A stretch of DNA of 64,000 bases from an uncultured Muribaculaceae bacterium (lineage in GTDB: Bacteria; Bacteroidota; Bacteroidia; Bacteroidales; Muribaculaceae): positions 1 to 64,000 of the forward strand of contig CAJTJV010000011.1 of NCBI GenBank assembly GCA_910576775.1, written 5' to 3'. Under the pieces are notes generated by a model that was given only the letters and a program-made list of their open reading frames with translations, made no database searches and was not told the DNA's origin. Position numbers and translations under genes: made by a program. Of this stretch, positions 17,267-25,847 are shown one piece after another; within the stretch, counting starts at the first letter, position 1; each line of letters begins with the position of its first letter.

Positions 17267-18127
17267 ATGAAATTCGACAGATATACCAGTCCCATGAGCC
17301 ATGACGGGCTTATGGAGGCATGCCGCAAAGTCCGCCACGTCGCTCTCGACATGGACGGCACCATATATATGGGGTCGACTCTTTTTCCTTTCACCAAGGA
17401 TTTTCTCGCGATGCTGACGGCCAATGGCATAGGTTATTCCTTCCTTACGAATAACCCCACGCGCAGTATCGATGATTATCTCGCCAAGCTCGCCAAGCTC
17501 GGTATCGAGGCAACCCGCGACCAGATGTACACCACAGCTGTCGCTACCATCGACTATCTGAAAGAGCATATGCCGGAGGTTAAGACTCTCTATGTTGTCG
17601 GTACTCCGAGTATGGAAGCCGAGTTCCGTGCAGCGGGCTACGTGCTGACAGACCCCGATGCGAAGGAAAATCCGGATGCGCTGATTGTCGCTTTCGATAC
17701 GACGCTTACATATTCCAAGCTTTGTCGTGCATCGTACCTCGCTACGCAGGGTATTCCTTATATAGCCACCAACCCCGACCGGGTGTGCCCCACCGACCAG
17801 CCTACGGTGCTTGTCGACTGCGGTTCGTTATGCCGCTGTATAGAACATGCAACCGGTCGTGAACCGGACCTGGTTATTGGCAAGCCCAATCCCGATATGC
17901 TTTCCGGTATACGTTTCCGCCATGGACTCGAGGCCGAGGAAATAGCAATGTGTGGCGACCGTATTTATACCGATGTCAAGATGGCGCAGAATGCAGGTGC
18001 TCTCGGTGTCCTTGTTCTCTCCGGCGAGACTACGCTCGAGACAGCGATGAACAACGACCCGAATCCGCCGATTACGGCCGAGAACATTGCCGTTTTCGGC
18101 GAGCTCCTTCTTGAAGCCCGAAAATAA
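17267..18127 (+). CDS. HAD-IIA sugar/glycerol phosphatase (NagD-like)
   Basis: A 286-residue HAD hydrolase of the NagD/phosphoglycolate phosphatase type. Motif I is LDMDGTIYMG (about 26-35), motif II is LTNNPTRS, and motifs III/IV are IGKPNPDM and MCGDRIYTDVKMAQNAG. It should dephosphorylate a small cytosolic phosphate ester, such as glycerol-3-phosphate, 2-phosphoglycolate or a sugar phosphate. The ATG at 17267 is one base after the glpT stop; the ATG at 17252, overlapping glpT, is a possible alternative. It ends the glp operon, before a strong terminator. Confidence 0.85.
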   Translation: MKFDRYTSPMSHDGLMEACRKVRHVALDMDGTIYMGSTLFPFTKDFLAMLTANGIGYSFLTNNPTRSIDDYLAKLAKLGIEATRDQMYTTAVATIDYLKEHMPEVKTLYVVGTPSMEAEFRAAGYVLTDPDAKENPDALIVAFDTTLTYSKLCRASYLATQGIPYIATNPDRVCPTDQPTVLVDCGSLCRCIEHATGREPDLVIGKPNPDMLSGIRFRHGLEAEEIAMCGDRIYTDVKMAQNAGALGVLVLSGETTLETAMNNDPNPPITAENIAVFGELLLEARK

Positions 18128-18141
18128 TAAGCACGCAGATA

Positions 18142-18196
18142 AGCGGATTCCCTGTACCTGGAGGATTTCTCCTGTACAGGGAATCGGCTTTTGTTT
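18142..18196 (+). terminator. Terminator at the end of the glp operon
   Basis: GATTCCCTGTAC pairs perfectly with GTACAGGGAATC, the loop forms a further GGAG/CTCC stem, and the structure is followed by TTTTGTTTT. This is a strong intrinsic terminator. Confidence 0.85.
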
Positions 18197-18233
18197 TGAT
18201 AGCAATACAAGCTTTTGAAACTAAGCGAAAGTC

Positions 18234-18258
18234 ATAATCTTTCATCGCGAAAGATTAT
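18234..18258. promoter_or_regulatory. Candidate DeoR operator before the phosphoesterase-susCD operon
   Basis: ATAATCTTTC-ATCGC-GAAAGATTAT is a perfect ten-base inverted repeat with a five-base spacer. Its core CTTTC-N5-GAAAG (18239-18253) is the motif seen at 9196-9210 and 7466-7480. A further GCGAAAG half-site lies at 18225-18231. It is about 240 bases before the next gene. Confidence 0.6.
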
Positions 18259-18299
18259 AGGCGCGTAATTTTTGATTTTCGATAAAATTTGTTGAATAA

Positions 18300-18334
18300 T
18301 TTGATAGAAAATTAAAAAAAATAATATACCTTTG
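18300..18334 (+). promoter_or_regulatory. Promoter of the phosphoesterase-susCD operon
   Basis: A TTTG (18300-18303) and TACCTTTG (18327-18334) are present with 23 bases between, slightly longer than usual. The leader would be about 155 bases, with a small hairpin AAGCC-TATC-GGCTT at 18440-18453. Together with the operator and terminator this accounts for the 369-base gap at 18128-18496. Confidence 0.5.
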
Positions 18335-18496
18335 CAAAGTAGCGCAAGAGTCACCATATTTTGCGCCCTTTTACGCTTGAAAATATATGTTTTTAAATTG
18401 AAATAAACCTCGAATCTAAAAATAAGTTAAGAAACCCTTAAGCCTATCGGCTTGCACACCTTTTGCTTGAGTTAGGAAAACACTCATTTCAATATT

Positions 18497-20464
18497 ATGC
18501 ATACAAAGCTCAATAAATTTCTGCTTATCATTCTTTTGTCATTGTCTATGAGTATGGCTTTCGTGGCCTGTTCCGAAAATGACAACCCGGAGCCTCCCCT
18601 TGCCGGTACCCCAACTTTTGTTATTCCGGAATCCGTTACAATGGAGAAGGCCGCAAAGTATTATGTGACGCTTGCCGTCAGTCAGGGTGCTGTGAAAGAC
18701 GGCGACTCTTTCTCTATCGAGAATACAAACGGCACATTCCTTATCTGTCCGATTACCGCTCATGATGACAAGAGTGTGACATTTGAATACCCCGCACAGC
18801 TTGGTGAAGGTACATATACACTTTATTTCCGTCCGTCCGGCTCCAACGACCGCAAGAATCTCGGTGCTATAACATTCTATATCCAGGAGGTGACATTTGT
18901 CCCCAAGGAAGGCACAACTGTCTACGGTACTGTCAAGGAAGGCGATAACCCGGTCTCGGGAGTCGTTATCAGCGATGGCTATCTCACTACTGTAACAGAT
19001 GCCGACGGCCGTTTCGAACTCGAATCCCAGAAGGAACTCGGATACGTGTTCATGAGCGTGCCTTCCGGTTATGAACCTGAACGCAACGGTGTGTTCCCCA
19101 AAATGTATTATACCCTGCGCCATACGGATTCTACGCCGGAAGCTGTCGCTTTCCATCTGAACAAGGTAGACCAGAGTAAATACAAAGTTCTGTTTTTCGG
19201 TGATATGCATCTTGCAAACCGTACATCAGACATCAGTCAGTTCAAGAATTTTACCGATGATGTCAACAGTTTCTGCAAGTCGAATGCGGGTGAGAAAATT
19301 TACGCTATAACCCTCGGCGACATGACATGGGATCTCTATTGGTACAGCAACAAGTTCAGTTTCCAAAACTATTACGAGCTTATCAATACATCTATCGACG
19401 ACCTTTGCATATACCATTGCATCGGCAACCACGATAATGACTATCTTGCCAAGAATAATTTTGACGCCAAGAAAGATTTCAGAATGACTGTTGCCCCCGA
19501 GTATTATTCGTTCAACATCGGTGATGTACATTATATTGTACTCGATGATATAGACTGTTCTGCCTACGACGGCACCACATCACGCAACTATTCCGAACGG
19601 GTTCTCTCCAATCAGTTGCAGTGGCTTGCCAAAGACTTAAGCTATGTTGACAAAGGAACTCCACTTGTTATCATGATGCATGCTCCCGTGTTCGGCATAT
19701 CCACGGCAACCGCATTTAAAAAACATCTCGGCAACGCCGCCGACCTTCTCAATGCGGTCAGCGATTACAAAGTACACTTTGTGACAGGCCATACGCACAA
19801 GAATTACAATGTTACACCCAAGCATGGATGCACGGGCGGACAGGATGTCTATGAGCATAACACTGCTGCCGTATGCGGCTCGTGGTGGTGGTCCGGCCAT
19901 CTTACTCCCGGTGTTCATCTTGCTCCGGACGGAACTCCCGGCGGATATGCTGTATGGGATATAGACGGCAAGAATTTCCAATATGTATATAAGCCGACAG
20001 GAAAAACGACAGATGTGCAGTTCCGCGCGTACGACCTCAATAATGTCAAATTCGGAGATGCCGATGTGCCCAAACTCAACAAGTCGACCAAGGCATATAC
20101 CGATTATTGCAAGATTGTAGCCTTATATAATGGTGCGCAGAACAATTACATTCTTCTTAATGTATGGAACTATAATCCTTCCTGGGAAGTGACTGTGACA
20201 GCTGAGGATGGCAAGAATCTCACCGTGTCTCCTACGATGGCTTACGACCCCCTCCATATTGCCGCTATGAGTATTAAGCGGTATAACAGTTCCAGCGTAA
20301 CATCCTCGCCGTCGTTCGTGACACAGAATTATCCTCATTTCTTCCGTGTAAAGGCTCCCGATGCCGATACTGACGTCACGATTACCGTAAAGGACGAATT
20401 CGGCCACACATGGACCCAGAAGATGGAGCGTCCGATGCAGTTCTCCATCGAAGCCTATAAGTGA
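18497..20464 (+). CDS. Calcineurin-like phosphoesterase lipoprotein
   Basis: A 655-residue lipoprotein (lipobox FVAC, cysteine at 25), probably on the outer membrane. After a beta-sandwich region it has a carboxypeptidase-regulatory-like domain (VPKEGTTVYGTVKEGDNPVSG, from about 135), then the metallophosphoesterase core with GDMH, GDMTW, GNHDND, MHAP and GHTHKN, and a beta-rich C-terminal domain. It shares this layout with the 5149-6606 product but has an extra N-terminal domain. It precedes susC by 54 bases and so is probably the surface enzyme of this locus. The substrate is unknown; a phosphodiester or phosphorylated glycan is likely. Confidence 0.85.
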   Translation: MHTKLNKFLLIILLSLSMSMAFVACSENDNPEPPLAGTPTFVIPESVTMEKAAKYYVTLAVSQGAVKDGDSFSIENTNGTFLICPITAHDDKSVTFEYPAQLGEGTYTLYFRPSGSNDRKNLGAITFYIQEVTFVPKEGTTVYGTVKEGDNPVSGVVISDGYLTTVTDADGRFELESQKELGYVFMSVPSGYEPERNGVFPKMYYTLRHTDSTPEAVAFHLNKVDQSKYKVLFFGDMHLANRTSDISQFKNFTDDVNSFCKSNAGEKIYAITLGDMTWDLYWYSNKFSFQNYYELINTSIDDLCIYHCIGNHDNDYLAKNNFDAKKDFRMTVAPEYYSFNIGDVHYIVLDDIDCSAYDGTTSRNYSERVLSNQLQWLAKDLSYVDKGTPLVIMMHAPVFGISTATAFKKHLGNAADLLNAVSDYKVHFVTGHTHKNYNVTPKHGCTGGQDVYEHNTAAVCGSWWWSGHLTPGVHLAPDGTPGGYAVWDIDGKNFQYVYKPTGKTTDVQFRAYDLNNVKFGDADVPKLNKSTKAYTDYCKIVALYNGAQNNYILLNVWNYNPSWEVTVTAEDGKNLTVSPTMAYDPLHIAAMSIKRYNSSSVTSSPSFVTQNYPHFFRVKAPDADTDVTITVKDEFGHTWTQKMERPMQFSIEAYK

Positions 20465-20518
20465 GGCCGCGATTGACAGAAACCAGTTAATCAATAAATA
20501 AACCAACCAATTATCATT

Positions 20519-23500
20519 ATGAAAGTAATCACACGACTGCTTCTCGTGATGGCACTGATGCTGATGGGGCTTCCCACGGCATTTGCCGCTAACCGAGAGC
20601 TCAAGGGTACCGTTGTCGATTCCGAGAACGAGCCTTTGGTCGGTGTCAGCGTCCAGGTTGTCCAGAACAAGGCAGCTGTCGCCACCGATTTGGACGGTAA
20701 CTTCACCCTCAAGGTTCCCGAAGGTCCCGTCTCTGTGAAATTCTCTTATGTTGGCTATGCACCTCAGACCGTAAAGGTCGCTCCTGCCGAGAATAATATC
20801 CAGGTAGTGATGCGGGAGGATGCAATCGCCCTCGAATCGGCTATCGTAATCGGTTACGGCGTTCAGAAGAAAGCCAACCTTACCGGTGCTGTGGCAGCTG
20901 TCGACGGCAAGGCTCTTGAAAACCGCCCCGCTGTATCTGTGGCAAATATGTTGCAGGGTAGCGTTGCCGGTCTTAATGTAACCACGAATTCCGGTGTCCC
21001 CGGTCAGTCGGCTAAAATCAATGTCCGAGGCCAGACCTCAATCAATGGCGGCAGCCCCCTCGTGCTTATCGACGGCGCCATCGGTGATATCGATATGGTT
21101 AACCCCAATGATGTGGAGTCAATATCCGTTATCAAGGATGCTTCCGCGTCTGCGGTTTACGGTGCCCGCGCCGCTTACGGCGTTATCCTCGTCACCACAA
21201 AGGCAGGACAGGCGAAGGACGGCTTGGCTACCGTACGTTTCAATGCGCGTGCCGGTTGGGAAGAACCGACAACATCGACAGATTTCGTAACTCAGGGCTA
21301 CTGGTCGGTATATAATGTGAATCGGTTCTGGTATGCCCGTGGCGGAGAAAATTATGTGGATTACAACCACAACGACATGATGGAGCTTCTCGCCCGTGTC
21401 AACGACAAGACAGAGAATCCCGAACGTCCGTGGGTAGTGGAGACTGTCCGCAATGGCCAGAAGCGTTGGGCATACTATGCCAATACTGACTGGTACCATG
21501 AAATGTACCGCGACCGCCATCCCTCGCAGCAGTACAATATCTCTTTCAGCGGCGGCAAGGACAAGTTCCGTTATTTCCTTTCCGGCGGTATGGATTTCCG
21601 TGAAGGCATCCTCAAGCTTGATCCTGACGAATATAAGAAATACAATCTCCGCTCGAAACTCGATTTTGCAATAAACAAATGGATTGACATCAGCAACAAT
21701 ACATCTTTCTACGGTTCAACATATTCCTATCAGGGTGCAGGTAGTGTAGAGGATACTTTTGCTTATTCCAACCGTCATGCCATCGCCAATTTCCCATTGA
21801 AAAACCCCGACGGTTCATGGGTCGGCAGCAATCCCTGGATTGGCTATCGTGTGGGCAACGGCCGCCACATCCTCCAGGGCAGCGGTACGCACCGCAATAT
21901 CGAGCGCAAGACGAATTTTGCCAATACTTTCCGTATCAATATCAAGCCTATCGAGCAGATTACAGTCACCGGCGATTTTACCTATCGTTTCTATCAGTAT
22001 CGTGACACCCATCGCGGCAATCCGTTCTACTATCGTCAGGCACCCGACGAGCCGATGGACGGCTATATATCCGGTGCCGGCCTCAGCCATCTCGAGGAAA
22101 TGAGTACTACCCGCAATTACTATTCAGTAAATGCGTTCGCTACTTATAAAGATACGTTTGCCGATGCTCACAATCTTACAGTGATGGCCGGTTATAACTA
22201 TGAAAAGTATGATAACAAGCGCGTAGGCGTAGATGTTTCGCCTATCACAAGTCCCGATCTCGACGATATCTCGTTACATCCCGCAGTTCCGACCTACACA
22301 GTGTATGGCGGACAGGACGAATATGCCCTTCAGGGTATTTTCGGACGTGCCAACTATGACTACAAAGGTAAATATCTTGCCGAGTTCTCCTGCCGCTATG
22401 ACGGAACATCGCGCTTTGGCGAAGGTCACCGCTGGGGCTTCTTCCCCTCAGGTTCTATCGGTTGGCGTATGTCGGAAGAAAATTTCTGGGAGTCCCTCCG
22501 TCCCGTATGGAATAACGCCAAAGTACGTCTGTCCTACGGCCATCTCGGCAATCAGCAGACAAAAAACCTTTATAATTTCTTCCGAGGCATGTCCACAAAG
22601 AATTTCGCAAGCTTCAATTTCGGTACCGGAAACGGTTCGTCGAGCTATACGTCAATCGATGATCCCAATGCGGGCGACCTTACATGGGAGACGGCCAAGC
22701 AGTGGGATCTCGGCCTTGATCTGAGCTTCTTCAACAACCGTCTGTCCTTCACCGGCGATATCTATCAGCGCGACACCGACAATATGCTTACCAACGGTTT
22801 CGAGCTTCCCGGTGTATACGGTGCAACTGTTCCTAAGATGAACATCGCAAATATGCGTACACAAGGTTATGAACTCGGATTCCAGTGGAACGACAGCTTC
22901 CGTCTGTGGGGACATCCTTTCAATTACAACGTAAGCTTCAATCTTTCACAGTATCGTTCGGAGATTACCAAATTCAACAACGAAGACAAGTTGCTCTCGC
23001 AGTACTATGAAGGAATGCAGGTCGGTGAAATCTGGGGTTATTCCCTCGAAGATCGTTTCTTCGCTACTACTGAAGAAGCTCAGGAATATGCCTCCCGCAT
23101 TGATCTTTCCAAGGTTCAGGGTGGCCTGAAAGGCGGCTGGCAGGCTGGTGACGTAATCTTCAAGGATCTTGACGGTAACGGTGCTGTAAACAACGGTATC
23201 GACGGACGTTTGCGCTGGATGGGCAAAATCTATGATCCGGGTGATGACGGCTATGAAGAAGCAGCAAGCCACAAGAACGACGAAAATCTCAGTACAAAAG
23301 CTACGGAAATTCCGATTAATTCGCTTGATAACCACGGAGACATGCGCCGCATAGGCAACGAGCTTCCGACTCTCAGCTACGGTGTTACCGCCGGCTTCCA
23401 GTATTTTGGCTTCGATGCGTCAATCTTCTTCCAGGGCACCGGCAACCACTACTGGTATCCCCATGGACAGAACTTTGCTTTCTGGGGTTCTTATTCTTAC

Positions 23501-23944
23501 GAATACGTAACTTTCCTTCCGGCCGATTTCCTCGACAAGGTATGGAGCGTGGACAATCCGGACTCTTATTTCCCCCGTCCTCTCGGCCGCTATGCGTGGT
23601 CTGCCGGTCCTCTTCGTTACAAGAACGACAAGTATCTACAGAACATCCGTTATTGCCGTCTGAAGAATCTTACAGTAGGTTATACTTTGCCGCAGAATCT
23701 TACAAAGAAGGCTTGCATCGACAAAGTCCGTGTTTATTTCACAGCAGAAAATCTTGCATACTGGTCGCCTCTGAAAAAGAACAGCAAGTATGTTGATCCC
23801 GAGAATGCCTTCTCTCGTGGCCGTGATGCTTCCGATTGGAAACCGACTACGCTTCAGGATGATGACAGCAGTAACAACGATTTCAACAACTACAGCTATC
23901 CCTGGCCCAAGACCTTTATGTTCGGCTTAGACATTACTTTCTAA
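20519..23944 (+). CDS. SusC/RagA-family TonB-dependent outer-membrane transporter
   Basis: A 1141-residue SusC-type porin that imports oligomers captured by its SusD partner, driven by TonB. It has a signal peptide (about 1-23), an N-terminal carboxypeptidase-like beta domain (ELKGTVVDSENEPLVGVSVQ), a plug with GVQKKANLTGAVAAVDGK and the SusC signature SVIKDASASAVYGARAAYGV, and a C-terminal 22-strand barrel. It lies 15 bases before susD. With a phosphoesterase in place of a glycosidase at the head of the operon, the cargo is more likely a phosphorylated or glycerol-phosphate molecule than a plain glycan; that is inference. Confidence 0.93.
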   Translation: MKVITRLLLVMALMLMGLPTAFAANRELKGTVVDSENEPLVGVSVQVVQNKAAVATDLDGNFTLKVPEGPVSVKFSYVGYAPQTVKVAPAENNIQVVMREDAIALESAIVIGYGVQKKANLTGAVAAVDGKALENRPAVSVANMLQGSVAGLNVTTNSGVPGQSAKINVRGQTSINGGSPLVLIDGAIGDIDMVNPNDVESISVIKDASASAVYGARAAYGVILVTTKAGQAKDGLATVRFNARAGWEEPTTSTDFVTQGYWSVYNVNRFWYARGGENYVDYNHNDMMELLARVNDKTENPERPWVVETVRNGQKRWAYYANTDWYHEMYRDRHPSQQYNISFSGGKDKFRYFLSGGMDFREGILKLDPDEYKKYNLRSKLDFAINKWIDISNNTSFYGSTYSYQGAGSVEDTFAYSNRHAIANFPLKNPDGSWVGSNPWIGYRVGNGRHILQGSGTHRNIERKTNFANTFRINIKPIEQITVTGDFTYRFYQYRDTHRGNPFYYRQAPDEPMDGYISGAGLSHLEEMSTTRNYYSVNAFATYKDTFADAHNLTVMAGYNYEKYDNKRVGVDVSPITSPDLDDISLHPAVPTYTVYGGQDEYALQGIFGRANYDYKGKYLAEFSCRYDGTSRFGEGHRWGFFPSGSIGWRMSEENFWESLRPVWNNAKVRLSYGHLGNQQTKNLYNFFRGMSTKNFASFNFGTGNGSSSYTSIDDPNAGDLTWETAKQWDLGLDLSFFNNRLSFTGDIYQRDTDNMLTNGFELPGVYGATVPKMNIANMRTQGYELGFQWNDSFRLWGHPFNYNVSFNLSQYRSEITKFNNEDKLLSQYYEGMQVGEIWGYSLEDRFFATTEEAQEYASRIDLSKVQGGLKGGWQAGDVIFKDLDGNGAVNNGIDGRLRWMGKIYDPGDDGYEEAASHKNDENLSTKATEIPINSLDNHGDMRRIGNELPTLSYGVTAGFQYFGFDASIFFQGTGNHYWYPHGQNFAFWGSYSYEYVTFLPADFLDKVWSVDNPDSYFPRPLGRYAWSAGPLRYKNDKYLQNIRYCRLKNLTVGYTLPQNLTKKACIDKVRVYFTAENLAYWSPLKKNSKYVDPENAFSRGRDASDWKPTTLQDDDSSNNDFNNYSYPWPKTFMFGLDITF

Positions 23945-23958
23945 AAACAGGACAAATT

Positions 23959-25824
23959 ATGAAAAAATATATAATTCCGGGGCTTCTTCTGGCCGCCATG
24001 GGTCTTGTATCCTGCGAGGACGCCATAGACATGACGCCAAAGGACAAGCCGACATATATCGACTATTTCTCCAATGCCACGGCATCGGACATGGAAATGT
24101 TCACGAGTCCGCTCTATAACAATCTTCTTCCTGATGCCGATGATGTCGCCAAGGAAATCAGCGACGTGATGGTAAATGCTTCGCTTACGGCATTCGTCCG
24201 CGGTGGCAGCGACCGCTATACACCGGAAACCGGAGGTGGCTGGTCGTGGGGCAATCTTCGCCGTGCAAACGATTTTCTGGAATACGGCAAGATGTCTCCA
24301 AATACGGATGCATATGAAAAATATGCGGCAGTAGCCCGCTTCTTCCGCGCCTATTTCTATTTTGATAAGGTAAAGCGTTTTGGTGATGTGCCATGGGTGG
24401 ATCGACCTCTCGATTCCGACGACCCACAGTTGAAGGCACCCCGCGATAGCCGCGAGCTTATAATGACTAAGATCCTCGAGGATCTCGAATATGCATTCAA
24501 CAAGCTTGATGACAAATCAAAGACCGCTGCGGGTGAAACATGCTTCCGTCTTTCCAAAGGTGCGGCTCTCGCTCTTATAAGCCGTGTATGTCTCTTTGAG
24601 GGTACTTATCGCAAATATCATGGCATAAGTCTTGAAGGACACGATTACAATTATTATCTCGAGGGAGCCGCGAAGGCCGCCGAGGCGCTTATGAGTGGAA
24701 AATACGGCAAATACAGTCTGTTGAACACAGGCAAACCGGAAAAAGACTATGCCACTCTGTTTACTCAAGGGGAGGCGGATGTCAACGAATATATACTCGC
24801 GCGCTGCTACCGCAACGGTGTTTCCGGAAATCAGCACGGTCTTACCCTTTATTCCGAACTGAGTACACACGGACGTCCCGGCTTTACACGCAAATTCGTC
24901 TGCACATATCTTATGAAGGATGGCAGCCGCTTTACCGACCGTAACGGTTGGCAGACCATGTCTTTCCTTGAAGAAGTGAAGGACCGTGATCCCCGTATGG
25001 CCCAGACTATGATGACGCCCGGCTTCAAACTCCCCGGTGAGAATAATCTTCTGTCTCCGTCCTTTGGTGTGACTCCTACCGGTTATCTTACCATCAAGTG
25101 GGCACAGGGTAAGGGTGTCTGCGGCGACGACCCCCATTCGTCACAAGGTCGTTGCGATAACGATATTCCCGCTATTCGTTATGCTGAGACGCTTCTCGAT
25201 TTTGCAGAGGCTAAGGCCGAACTCGGAACACTGACACAGACCGACCTTAACAATTCGGTGAACCTTATCCGCCAGCGTGCCGGTATGCCCGATCTTATCA
25301 TGGCTGATGCAAATGCCAATCCCGATCCCTATCTTTCGTCCGCAGCCACAGGCTACGATAATGTAAATGGTGCTAATGCCGGTGTTATCCTCGAAATTCG
25401 CCGTGAGCGTACCATCGAGCTTGCGCAGGAAGCCCGCCGTATCGACGATCTCATGCGCTGGCATCAGGGCAAATGTCTCAACCAGGGCTTTACAGGCATC
25501 TATATCGATGGTCCCGGCCAATTCGATTTCAAGGGCAACGGTAAAATTGATGTCGTGTTCTTTGCCAAGGGTGGTACAAAGCCCAAGGTGGAAAATGCCG
25601 ACGACGATTGCCAGTACATTGAAATCGGACGTGATATCTACCTTTCGGAGAATCCTATAGAGACAAAAACTGCCGATGCTACCCATGGTTATCTGAACTA
25701 TCATGCAGGTAATAAGGTGAACCACTATGAATGGAATGAAAACCGTGATTATCTCTATCCTATTCCTTCCAGAGAGCTTAATCTCAACAAGAATCTCGAG
25801 CAGAATCCCGGTTGGTCGAAATAG
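23959..25824 (+). CDS. SusD/RagB-family surface lipoprotein
   Basis: A 621-residue SusD-type lipoprotein (lipobox LVSC, cysteine about 19) that forms the lid of the SusC channel and binds ligand. It has TPR-like helices, the family region FRAYFYFDKVKRFGDVPWVDRPL, and the C-terminal AEARRIDDLMRW and YLYPIPSRELNLN motifs. It is 15 bases after susC and 23 before the BACON lipoprotein gene. The ligand cannot be read from sequence. Confidence 0.93.
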   Translation: MKKYIIPGLLLAAMGLVSCEDAIDMTPKDKPTYIDYFSNATASDMEMFTSPLYNNLLPDADDVAKEISDVMVNASLTAFVRGGSDRYTPETGGGWSWGNLRRANDFLEYGKMSPNTDAYEKYAAVARFFRAYFYFDKVKRFGDVPWVDRPLDSDDPQLKAPRDSRELIMTKILEDLEYAFNKLDDKSKTAAGETCFRLSKGAALALISRVCLFEGTYRKYHGISLEGHDYNYYLEGAAKAAEALMSGKYGKYSLLNTGKPEKDYATLFTQGEADVNEYILARCYRNGVSGNQHGLTLYSELSTHGRPGFTRKFVCTYLMKDGSRFTDRNGWQTMSFLEEVKDRDPRMAQTMMTPGFKLPGENNLLSPSFGVTPTGYLTIKWAQGKGVCGDDPHSSQGRCDNDIPAIRYAETLLDFAEAKAELGTLTQTDLNNSVNLIRQRAGMPDLIMADANANPDPYLSSAATGYDNVNGANAGVILEIRRERTIELAQEARRIDDLMRWHQGKCLNQGFTGIYIDGPGQFDFKGNGKIDVVFFAKGGTKPKVENADDDCQYIEIGRDIYLSENPIETKTADATHGYLNYHAGNKVNHYEWNENRDYLYPIPSRELNLNKNLEQNPGWSK

Positions 25825-25847
25825 TAACCCATCAATACTGATTAATC

